Positions 6,615 to 11,772 of a stretch of 11,772 bases of DNA are shown here, piece after piece (within the stretch, counting starts at the first letter, position 1; every line of letters begins with the position of its first letter). This stretch comes from CAZXCK01 sp964639225 (GTDB lineage Bacteria > Chloroflexota > Anaerolineae > Aggregatilineales > Phototrophicaceae). Below the pieces are notes generated by a model, which saw only the letters and a list, made by a program, of their open reading frames with translations, made no database searches and had not been told where the DNA came from. The DNA lies in NCBI GenBank assembly GCA_964639225.1, contig CAZXCK010000129.1, positions 1 to 11,772 of the forward strand, in the 5' to 3' direction. The translations under genes were made by a program, and so were the position numbers.

Positions 6615-6905
6615 TTATTCGTCCAGCACCGCGCTGACCCGAAACTGGTTATCTTCGGAGTCCGGCGCGTTGGCGATAGCCGTCTCCGGTGGCAGCGGTG
6701 CGCTGGCCTGATCTTCGCGCAGGACCGTCCGCAGCGGCAGCACCGAGTCGGTCGCTTCGATATGTGAGGTATCGACGGCTTGCAGATGCTCAAAGTATTG
6801 CAGGATGGCGGAAAGCTGGCCGGCGTACAGGGCCACTTCCTCATCGGAGAGTTGCAGGCGGGCCAGGTCAGCAATTGAGCGAACAGTGTCGTGCGATAGT
6901 TCCAC
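6615..6905 (-). CDS. gatC: Asp-tRNA(Asn)/Glu-tRNA(Gln) amidotransferase subunit C
   Basis: The 96-residue protein is the small structural subunit that wraps around GatA and stabilises the GatCAB complex, which converts mischarged Glu-tRNA(Gln) or Asp-tRNA(Asn) to the correct amide. It has full family length. The N-terminal helices contain the hallmark LARLQLSDEEVALYAGQL (13-30), followed by ILQYFEHLQAVDTS and the conserved LR...LRED segment (57-65). The start is GTG at 6905, supported by GGGG seven bases upstream. A TATAAT box lies 45-50 bases upstream. gatA and gatB do not follow; a response regulator and a GT-C-like gene do, so GatA and GatB must be encoded elsewhere. Confidence 0.92.
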   Translation of the reverse strand: MELSHDTVRSIADLARLQLSDEEVALYAGQLSAILQYFEHLQAVDTSHIEATDSVLPLRTVLREDQASAPLPPETAIANAPDSEDNQFRVSAVLDE

Positions 6906-6949
6906 GAAATTACCCCAACGTTTTGTTAACTAATAAGGACTATGGTCCC

Positions 6950-6955
6950 ATTATA
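6950..6955 (-). promoter_or_regulatory. Candidate -10 box (TATAAT) for the gatC operon
   Basis: The minus strand reads an exact TATAAT, giving a predicted start near 6943 and a leader of about 38 bases before the GTG of gatC. The -35 region is poor: CCTTCT at 17 bases, or TTACCT at a long 20-base spacing. It lies in an AT-rich pocket unlike the surrounding coding DNA. Confidence 0.5.
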
Positions 6956-7025
6956 ACGCATATCGTGTATGGAGAAGGTAAATAACTGCCAGGGCTATCG
7001 CAGGTAACTAATCAGGTAGCTGCCG

Positions 7026-7111
7026 GGGCGCAGCCCGCCGGGACTTTGTCCCGGATACCCGCGAGTAAACTCGTGCCACTTCTGATGCGGACCGTATGGC
7101 CGACCATACGG
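7026..7111. repeat. Cluster of four short perfect hairpins upstream of the terminase pair
   Basis: Four inverted repeats follow one another: GGGC-gca-GCCC (7026-7036), CCGGGAC-ttt-GTCCCGG (7038-7054), CGAGT-aa-ACTCG (7062-7073) and CCGTATGG-ccga-CCATACGG (7092-7111). They fill most of the 272-base gap between gatC and the helix-turn-helix gene. None is followed by a T-run on either strand, so they are not classic terminators. They may be an interspersed palindromic (REP-like) element, an operator array, or a recognition site for the adjacent DNA-binding protein. Confidence 0.7.
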
Positions 7112-7133
7112 CCACCCTCTTGCCGAACATCCG

Positions 7134-7142
7134 TGCTATGCT
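7134..7142 (+). promoter_or_regulatory. Weak extended -10 candidate for the terminase pair
   Basis: TGCTATGCT has the extended TG motif and a 4-of-6 hexamer (TATGCT). It would start transcription near 7149, about 29 bases before the ATG at 7178. No -35 match sits at normal spacing. Confidence 0.3.
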
Positions 7143-7177
7143 GGGAATCCATTATCCGTAATCAGTGAGGGATTGGC

Positions 7178-7837
7178 ATGGGCAGAAACTACACTGCCGC
7201 CGAGCGCGAGCGCGGGATGGCGGCGCTGGATGCCTGCCAGGGCAGTGCCGCCCGCGCGGCGCGTGAAACCGGCATTCCCGAATCGACGCTGCGCCGCTGG
7301 TACCGGCAGCACTACGGTCCGCTCCAGGCGCGAAACAAACCGGAAACTGAAGCCGAGCGCCTGCGGGCCACGCTGGAACAGTTGCAGCAGCAGCTCGCCG
7401 CCGACGCCGTGCTGCTGGCGCAGGCGCTGAGGGGGCAGATCGAGGGCGCGCCGCTCAACCAACTGGCGACGGCGCTGGGCACGGTTATCGACCGCTGCCT
7501 GAAAATCAACGAACACCTGGCCGCGTCCGCTGGCCAAGAGCATGAGGGGGTACTGCGCATTGAGTACGTCTATCCCGATGGTTCAATTCATCCAACCGCA
7601 CCCTGGGCAGAAGACGATTCTGAACAGCCGGGCACGCTTTCGGGTGGTGGCCTGCGGGCGGCGCTTTGGCAAGACGGAGACGGGGAAAATTCTGCTGCTG
7701 GAGAGGGCGCTGATTGGCCAGACGTGTTGGTGGCTGGCGCCGACTTACGCGATGGCGAGCCAGGTGTGGCGCGATCTCAAGACGCTGCTGAAGCCTGCGC
7801 CCTGGCTGGCGATCAGCGAGACCGAGCGCCGTATTGA
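7178..7837 (+). CDS. Helix-turn-helix/coiled-coil protein, terminase small-subunit-like
   Basis: The N-terminal 45 residues form a homeodomain-like helix-turn-helix (AAERERGMAALDACQGSAARAARETGI split over three helices, ending in ESTLRRWYRQH). A predicted coiled coil follows (about 56-90, rich in L, Q and E) and then a short conserved-looking tail. DNA binding plus oligomerisation is the layout of phage terminase small subunits, which recognise packaging sites. The position directly before a terminase large subunit supports this, although IS3 OrfA-type proteins share the helix-turn-helix. GAGGG lies 6 bases before the ATG. The frame stays open for about 296 bases inside the next gene. Residues up to about 150 (IEYVYPDGSIHPTAPWAED) look like genuine protein, while the remaining 70 (Gly/Ala/Asp-rich) look like out-of-frame translation of the terminase gene. 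Confidence 0.7.
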   Translation: MGRNYTAAERERGMAALDACQGSAARAARETGIPESTLRRWYRQHYGPLQARNKPETEAERLRATLEQLQQQLAADAVLLAQALRGQIEGAPLNQLATALGTVIDRCLKINEHLAASAGQEHEGVLRIEYVYPDGSIHPTAPWAEDDSEQPGTLSGGGLRAALWQDGDGENSAAGEGADWPDVLVAGADLRDGEPGVARSQDAAEACALAGDQRDRAPY

Positions 7838-8768
7838 CCTGCGCGGCGGCGGCGTGATCGCCATTCGCAGCACGCATCAGGCCGATCTGCTGCGCGGGGC
7901 GGGCCTGGACTTCGCCGTGCTGGACGAGGCCGCCTTCATGGAGCCGGGCGTATGGCCGCAGGTGGTGCGTCCCATGCTGGCCGACCGGCGCGGCGGCGCG
8001 CTGTTCCTGAGCACGCCTTACGGACGCAACTGGTTCTGGGAGTTGTTTAAGCTGGGGATCGACCCGGAAGAGCCGGAATGGCAGGCGTTCCACTATACGA
8101 CAGCGGACAACCCGCTGATCGCCACCGCCGAGCTGGACGCCGTGCGCCGGGTCACGTCGAAGCGCGTCTTCCGTGAGGAATATCTGGCGCACTTCATCGC
8201 CGACGCCGGGCAGGTGTTCCGGGGCATCTCAGCAGCGGCCAGCGCGCCAGCGAATCCGCAGCCGAAAGCGGGCGCGGTTTACATCGGCGGGGTGGACTGG
8301 GGCCGCGAGGACGACTACACCTGCATCGTCATCATCGAGGCGGACAGTGGTCATATGGTGGCGCTGGATCGCTTTAATCAGGTGGGTTGGTCATTGCAGC
8401 GCGGACGGCTGCGGGCGCTGTGCCAGCGCTGGCGACCCGCCGTCATCTGGGCCGAGGCCAACAGCATCGGCGCGGTCAACATCGAGGCGCTGCAAGGGGA
8501 CGGTCTGCCGGTGCGGTCTTTTGTCACCACCGGGCCGAGCAAGGCGCGCCTCATCGAAGGGTTGGCGCTGGCCCTGGAACGGCGCGAGATCGCCCTGCTG
8601 CCGGACCCGGTGCTGCTGGGTGAGCTGGCGTCGTACACGCTGGAACGTCTGCCAGGCGGCGGCTACCGCTACAGCGCCCCGCCCGGAACCCACGACGACA
8701 CGGTGATCGCCACCGCGCTGGCGTGGCACGGCGTCCGGCAGGGATTCACGCGGATGGACTTTGCGTGA
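7542..8768 (+). CDS. Phage terminase large subunit (DNA-packaging ATPase-nuclease), orphan
   Basis: The 408-residue protein has both enzymatic parts of a packaging motor. The ATPase part has HPGQ (20-23, adenine-side motif), Walker A GRRFGKT (39-45), Walker B FAVLDEA with D128-E129, and coupling motif LFLSTP (154-159). The nuclease part is RNase H-like: D252 in GGVDWG, E305 in WAEANSIG, and D385-D386 in GTHDD. All expected acidic residues are present and the frame has no break, so it looks functional. The start is uncertain: ATG 7542 has a poor ribosome-binding site, TTG 7560 has GAGGGGG nine bases upstream, and ATG 7578 lies just before the conserved region. The gene overlaps the small-subunit-like frame. 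No portal, capsid, protease, tail or integrase gene is in the window, and both sides are cellular genes, so it is a remnant, a domesticated motor or part of a very small element. Confidence 0.9.
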   Translation: MRGYCALSTSIPMVQFIQPHPGQKTILNSRARFRVVACGRRFGKTETGKILLLERALIGQTCWWLAPTYAMASQVWRDLKTLLKPAPWLAISETERRIDLRGGGVIAIRSTHQADLLRGAGLDFAVLDEAAFMEPGVWPQVVRPMLADRRGGALFLSTPYGRNWFWELFKLGIDPEEPEWQAFHYTTADNPLIATAELDAVRRVTSKRVFREEYLAHFIADAGQVFRGISAAASAPANPQPKAGAVYIGGVDWGREDDYTCIVIIEADSGHMVALDRFNQVGWSLQRGRLRALCQRWRPAVIWAEANSIGAVNIEALQGDGLPVRSFVTTGPSKARLIEGLALALERREIALLPDPVLLGELASYTLERLPGGGYRYSAPPGTHDDTVIATALAWHGVRQGFTRMDFA

Positions 8769-8772
8769 GGGA

Positions 8773-8826
8773 TGGATCGGGCGCGCTGTAGCCGCCCTTA
8801 CGATGGTGGGGTGGATCGGGCGCGCT
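8773..8826. repeat. Direct repeat just downstream of the terminase gene
   Basis: The 15-mer TGGATCGGGCGCGCT occurs at 8773-8787 and exactly again at 8812-8826, a 39-base period. Similarity continues for about nine more bases (GTAGCCGC against TGTGACCGC). The first copy starts four bases after the terminase stop codon. It may be a local duplication, a binding-site pair or an element edge. Confidence 0.7.
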
Positions 8827-8909
8827 TGTGACCGCTTCTGCTATGTATTTGGTTTTGATGTGATGACTCTACGAGCGTTGGCAAGATGATAGAACCGCGC
8901 CCGGCTTTC

Positions 8910-8918
8910 TGCTACACT
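8910..8918 (+). promoter_or_regulatory. Extended -10 candidate for the SDR gene
   Basis: TGCTACACT combines the extended TG with a 4-of-6 hexamer (TACACT), about 52 bases before the chosen ATG, giving a leader of about 46 bases. The sequence 17 bases upstream is a poor -35. Confidence 0.4.
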
Positions 8919-8970
8919 CAGAAGCAGAGACATGTGTTCTTATCAATGCCAGGCGGGAGGAATAAAAGTC

Positions 8971-9984
8971 ATGAAGCTGCTGTTTATTGGTGGGACGGAG
9001 TTTGTGGGCCGGGCGATGGTCGCGGCGGCGCTGGGGGCCGGTCATGAGGTTACGCTGTTTCATCGCGGCAGGACCAACCCCGACCTGTTCCCGGCAGCGG
9101 AACGCATCCAGGGCGACCGCGAGACCGACCTCGACCGGCTGGACGGGCGCACCTGGGACGCTGTCATCGACACGTGTGGCTATCTGCCGCATCAGGTGCA
9201 GCTATCGACGGCGAAACTGACCGGCGCAGTGGGCCTTTACGCCTTCATTTCGACGATTTCGGTTTATGCCGAGTCCGTCTACTCGACGCCGGGCACCAAC
9301 GAGGACGGTCCGCTGGCCGAACTGAAAGCCGAGCCGCCGCAGACTATCCAGGAAATCAGCGGCGAGACCTACGGCCCGCTGAAAGTCCGCTGCGAGCAGA
9401 TCGTCGAGGGGGCGATGCCGGGGCGGGCGCTCATCATCCGGCCCGGTCTGATCGTCGGGCCGCACGACATGACCGATCGTTTCACCTACTGGCCGGTGCG
9501 CATCGCGCGCGGTGGCGAGGCGGCAGCGCCGCCGCTCGACTCGCTGACCCAGTTCATCGACGTGCGCGACCTGGGCAACTGGACGGTGCGCATGGTCGAG
9601 CAGGGGGCGACCGGCCCGTTTAACGCCACCGGCCCGGACTATCCGCTGAACTTTGGTGTGCTGCTCGAAACCTGCCGCGAGGTCGCTGGCCACGACGCGG
9701 CGCACCTGGTAGCGATGGACGAAGCCTTTTTGCGCGAACAGGAAGTGCGGCCCTGGCAGGACCTGCCGCTGTATATGCCGCAGGATCAGAGCGGACTGGT
9801 GCGCCTGGACGTGAGCCGTGCCATCAGCGCCGGGCTGACCTTCCGCCCGCTGGTGGAGACGGTACGCGACACGCTGCGCTGGTTCAAAAACGAGCGCAGC
9901 GCCGACCCGCAACTGCGCGTTGGACTGTCTTCGGAACGCGAAGCGGCAGTGCTGGCGGCCTGGAAAGCGCGCCAGGTGGATTAA
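8971..9984 (+). CDS. SDR-family NAD(P)-dependent epimerase/reductase-like protein
   Basis: The 337-residue protein has an extended-SDR Rossmann fold: GGTEFVG (7-13) directly after the first strand, and an arginine-rich end of the second strand (LFHRGR, 29-34) that may favour NADP(H). The active-site residues appear as ISTISVYAE (S94, S97) and YGPLK (Y134, K138). RPGLIVGPHD (157-166) and FIDVRDLGNW are family markers. It resembles the broad NAD-dependent epimerase/dehydratase group related to isoflavone-reductase and CSP41-like proteins; the substrate cannot be read. The open frame begins at 8932, but ATG 8971 is chosen because GGAGG lies 10 bases upstream and the Rossmann strand starts at once (MKLLFIGGT). 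It stands alone on the plus strand and converges on the cell-wall gene with a four-base stop overlap. Confidence 0.83.
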   Translation: MKLLFIGGTEFVGRAMVAAALGAGHEVTLFHRGRTNPDLFPAAERIQGDRETDLDRLDGRTWDAVIDTCGYLPHQVQLSTAKLTGAVGLYAFISTISVYAESVYSTPGTNEDGPLAELKAEPPQTIQEISGETYGPLKVRCEQIVEGAMPGRALIIRPGLIVGPHDMTDRFTYWPVRIARGGEAAAPPLDSLTQFIDVRDLGNWTVRMVEQGATGPFNATGPDYPLNFGVLLETCREVAGHDAAHLVAMDEAFLREQEVRPWQDLPLYMPQDQSGLVRLDVSRAISAGLTFRPLVETVRDTLRWFKNERSADPQLRVGLSSEREAAVLAAWKARQVD

Positions 9985-11513
9985 GGCAGCGGCCCGCCGC
10001 GCGCGACTTCCGGCAGCAGATAGTCGATCTCGTCGGGGACGGGCGTCAGCACGTAGACCTCAACCCAGCGTGACCAGGGAATCCAGTCCTCGTCGCTGTA
10101 GCCCAGGTCCACCCAGTAGGGCGTGGAGCGCGGCCCGCCGGTGTCGGCGGCGATGCCCTGGCCGTAACCGGGCACATATAGATTGGTGCGATAGGGGATG
10201 ATGCGCGGGTCGATGGCGATGATGCCTTTGCGCAGCGTCATGCCAATCGACGTGGTGCTGCTGCCCAGTTCCGCCGGGTAGTAGCTGGTGGCGTACATGC
10301 GCAGCCGCCGCCAGTATTCGACCGGGCCATCGGGCGTATCCAGCGTGCGGACGACAACCTGCGTGCCGTAGCCGATAATCTGATTGCGTGGTTCCTGGAT
10401 GAGCGCCTCGTCCTCGACTTCGCGCCGAATCTCGATGCCGTTCTCATAGCGCACGCGGATGGTGCGCTGGTAGACGCCGCGCTGGCCAGCCTGGAGCACG
10501 CGCCGGTTATCCAGCGCCAGATCGGGGTCGGCCTGGTAGACCGTCTCGAACGGCACCTCTTCCTGCTCGGTGAGCAGTTCCTCATTCACGCGAATCACGC
10601 GCACGTCCATACCGGAGACGATGGGCGCGGTCACGGCGGGGATGGTGTAATCCAGGCCGTTCAGGCTGACCCCGGCGGCGGCCAGCCCATCGGCGACGGT
10701 CGCGCCGCCGCTGCGCGTCTCGATGCGCGCGCCGTCGGCGACGATGGTCAGTTCGCGGGCGCGTTCGATGCGGATTTCCATGCCGGGCTGGGTGGTCGCG
10801 CTGACATCGGGCGTGACTGAATCGGCCAGATACAGGTTAATACCGGCTTCAAACAGGGCGTCGCCGACGGTATTGGCGGTGGTGTCTAGCTGAATCTGGC
10901 GGTCGCCGTCGTAGACCGTCAGCGGTACGGTGCGCAGGATGCTGATGTGTGTCACCGGCACCGGCCAGGCGACCATCATCTCGGTGCTGGTGATCTCGGT
11001 GCCGTCCAGATACACGCGGTCGCTGCCGCTGACGCTCACCTGCATGCGGTTGAGGATGTCCAGCGGCGCGTCGAGCGTGGTGCGGATGACGCTGGTGGTG
11101 CCGTCCACCGTCACCGAGACGGTACGGGCGCGCAGCACCTCGACCGACATGCCACCAGTCAGCAGGGTATCGGCGTCTGGCTGTACCACATCGCCCGGTT
11201 CCAGCGTAATCGCCTGCTCCTGTAGCAGTTCGGCCACCGTGCGCGCCGATGTGCTGACGGTCACCGTGTCGCTGCCGGTGTTCAGCGTCACACGCGCTGG
11301 GCGGTCGGCGAACACCAGCACACCGACCAGCAGCCCGCCGCCGATCAGCACCAGCAGCGCCAGCAACAGCAGCAGACGCGGCCCGCGCCGGGCTGGTTGG
11401 GTAATGAATGGGAAAACAGGCTGCGTGTCATCAGAGGAAACAGGCGACAGCGGCGCAGAGTCCGCTGGGCGACCTGGGTTGGCATCGGAATAACGATGAG
11501 GTTCTGCGGGCAT
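9981..11513 (-). CDS. Membrane-anchored DUF348/G5/3D-domain cell-wall protein
   Basis: The 510-residue protein has a proline-rich cytosolic N-terminus (1-45), one membrane helix (46-69) and a long exported part. Four ubiquitin-like DUF348-type repeats follow (about 74-128, 131-190, 195-252, 254-308), then a G5 domain (about 309-386) and a C-terminal 3D domain (about 404-490). The three name-giving aspartates of 3D are visible: D435 (AIDPRIIP), D457 (AADTGG) and D470 (WVDLGYSDED). The order matches Bacillus YabE, and RpfB shares the DUF348-G5 part. 3D relatives are linked to peptidoglycan cleavage, so a role in wall remodelling is inferred. The start is ATG 11513, with only a weak GGTG before it. 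The SRP RNA terminates 23 bases upstream and no separate promoter is visible, so the gene may depend on read-through from the SRP promoter. Confidence 0.88.
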   Translation of the reverse strand: MPAEPHRYSDANPGRPADSAPLSPVSSDDTQPVFPFITQPARRGPRLLLLLALLVLIGGGLLVGVLVFADRPARVTLNTGSDTVTVSTSARTVAELLQEQAITLEPGDVVQPDADTLLTGGMSVEVLRARTVSVTVDGTTSVIRTTLDAPLDILNRMQVSVSGSDRVYLDGTEITSTEMMVAWPVPVTHISILRTVPLTVYDGDRQIQLDTTANTVGDALFEAGINLYLADSVTPDVSATTQPGMEIRIERARELTIVADGARIETRSGGATVADGLAAAGVSLNGLDYTIPAVTAPIVSGMDVRVIRVNEELLTEQEEVPFETVYQADPDLALDNRRVLQAGQRGVYQRTIRVRYENGIEIRREVEDEALIQEPRNQIIGYGTQVVVRTLDTPDGPVEYWRRLRMYATSYYPAELGSSTTSIGMTLRKGIIAIDPRIIPYRTNLYVPGYGQGIAADTGGPRSTPYWVDLGYSDEDWIPWSRWVEVYVLTPVPDEIDYLLPEVARGGPLP

Positions 11514-11536
11514 TACACCGTTTGCCGTTCACCGAC

Positions 11537-11543
11537 AAAAAAA
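11537..11543 (-). terminator. U7 run ending the SRP RNA transcript
   Basis: On the minus strand seven T residues follow the closing helix of the SRP RNA with no spacer. The long terminal stem plus T-run has the form of an intrinsic terminator, so the RNA's own end helix may serve as the terminator stem. Confidence 0.6.
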
Positions 11544-11677
11544 GTTGTTGCCACTGTGCTCAAGCCAGGATACCCTGCGGCACCCAGGAAGTACTCCTTA
11601 GTGCTGCTACCTTCCGGTCCTGACACGGTTCGGAGGTCCTGCCGCGCAGGACCCGGCATGAGCATACTGGCAACAAC
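11544..11677 (-). ncRNA. ffs: Signal recognition particle RNA (4.5S/small bacterial type, extended stem)
   Basis: This RNA binds Ffh and guides ribosomes making membrane proteins to FtsY. The universal core is present on the minus strand: GUCAGGACCGGAAGGUAGCAG with the GGAA tetraloop and the symmetric and asymmetric internal-loop bases (split across 11602-11622). The flanks CGGGUCCUGCGC and GUGCCGCAGGGU pair as helix 5 and strongly resemble the Bacillus scRNA core. The ends GUUGUUGCCA and UGGCAACAAC pair perfectly, and UGCUCA/UGAGCA continues the stem, defining a molecule of about 134 nt. This is longer than the usual ~100 nt small type and has no Alu domain. A model-based annotation may report only the central ~100 nt. 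Confidence 0.95.
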
Positions 11678-11691
11678 CGTGTTGAAACACG
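11678..11691 (-). other. Leader hairpin before the mature SRP RNA
   Basis: CGTGTT-ga-AACACG is a perfect 6-base inverted repeat, which in RNA forms a 5-pair stem with a UUCA loop. It lies between the predicted transcription start and the paired 5' end of the SRP RNA and abuts the latter. It may mark the processing point of a precursor. Confidence 0.5.
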
Positions 11692-11716
11692 CTTTGCGGC
11701 ATGTTTCGATGAGGGC

Positions 11717-11745
11717 ATTCTAGCATGGGGGTTGGGGGCTGTCAA
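11717..11745 (-). promoter_or_regulatory. Strong sigma-70-type promoter of the SRP RNA gene
   Basis: The minus strand has TTGACA (11745-11740, exact consensus), a 17-base spacer and TAGAAT (11722-11717, 5 of 6), with an extra TG one base before the -10. The predicted start is near 11710, about 33 bases before the paired 5' end of the SRP RNA. It is the best promoter in the window, as expected for a stable RNA. Confidence 0.85.
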
Positions 11746-11772
11746 GGAAGGTTGGAGGTGGGGTCCAGCCCG

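Noticed and set aside
7026..7111. CRISPR array
   Set aside because: The hairpins differ from each other and there are no identical repeats separated by regular spacers. No cas gene is present.
7506..8192. 228-codon minus-strand open frame over the terminase gene
   Set aside because: The terminase motifs fix the coding strand; the antisense translation has no family features.
8769..8812. Intrinsic terminator after the terminase gene
   Set aside because: A GGGCG...CGCCC stem can be drawn, but the stem is short and no T-run follows it.
6906..8970. Attachment-site pair flanking the terminase genes
   Set aside because: No exact repeat of 10 bases or more was found by eye between the upstream (6906-7177) and downstream (8769-8970) gaps.
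9202..9912. 236-codon minus-strand open frame over the SDR gene
   Set aside because: The SDR frame carries all Rossmann and active-site motifs. The antisense frame is an Arg/His/Gln-rich shadow.
11397..11723. Plus-strand open frames across the SRP RNA
   Set aside because: They cross a structured RNA gene with its own promoter on the other strand and have no ribosome-binding site or protein family features.

Overview
The window is a GC-rich bacterial chromosome segment of housekeeping and conserved genes with one orphan phage-type pair. The probable source is a member of the Chloroflexota (Anaerolineae-like). This is inferred from the high GC, Shine-Dalgarno-led genes, an SDR-type threonine dehydrogenase, a DUF348/G5/3D cell-wall protein and a short-type SRP RNA with Firmicutes-like core sequence. 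No marker gene here proves the phylum.

Left block, minus strand (1-3449), in transcription order: an endonuclease/exonuclease/phosphatase-fold hydrolase, manA (mannose-6-phosphate isomerase), tdh (SDR-type L-threonine 3-dehydrogenase) and a zinc-ribbon membrane protein that runs off the left edge. The first two are 17 bases apart and look co-transcribed. tdh and the zinc-ribbon gene follow after gaps of 97 and 77 bases, and the zinc-ribbon gene has its own TATAAT box.

Centre (3450-6957): a 332-base divergent intergenic region with a good extended -10 promoter drives a plus-strand two-helix membrane protein with a PH-like cytosolic part. It converges on a minus-strand operon of gatC, a response regulator with a degenerate GGDEF-like domain, and a short GT-C-like membrane protein. 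The two converging genes share a four-base TTAG that supplies both stop codons.

Right (6958-9984): a run of four short perfect hairpins precedes a plus-strand pair, a helix-turn-helix/coiled-coil protein resembling a terminase small subunit and a full-length terminase large subunit with intact-looking ATPase and nuclease motifs. No portal, capsid, protease, tail, integrase or lysis gene accompanies them, so this is an orphan DNA-packaging motor. It is followed by a stand-alone SDR-family NAD(P)-binding protein.

Far right (9981-11772): a minus-strand transcription unit opens with a textbook promoter (TTGACA, 17 bases, TAGAAT), then the SRP RNA ending on a U7 run, then 23 bases later a membrane-anchored DUF348x4-G5-3D cell-wall protein. 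This gene also converges on its neighbour with a four-base stop overlap (TTAA).

The most interesting items are the orphan terminase pair with its overlapping reading frames and upstream hairpin array, the repeated use of interleaved stop codons at convergent junctions, and the SRP RNA gene with a competing internal hairpin placed directly before a cell-wall gene. No tRNA, rRNA, CRISPR array or insertion sequence was seen.
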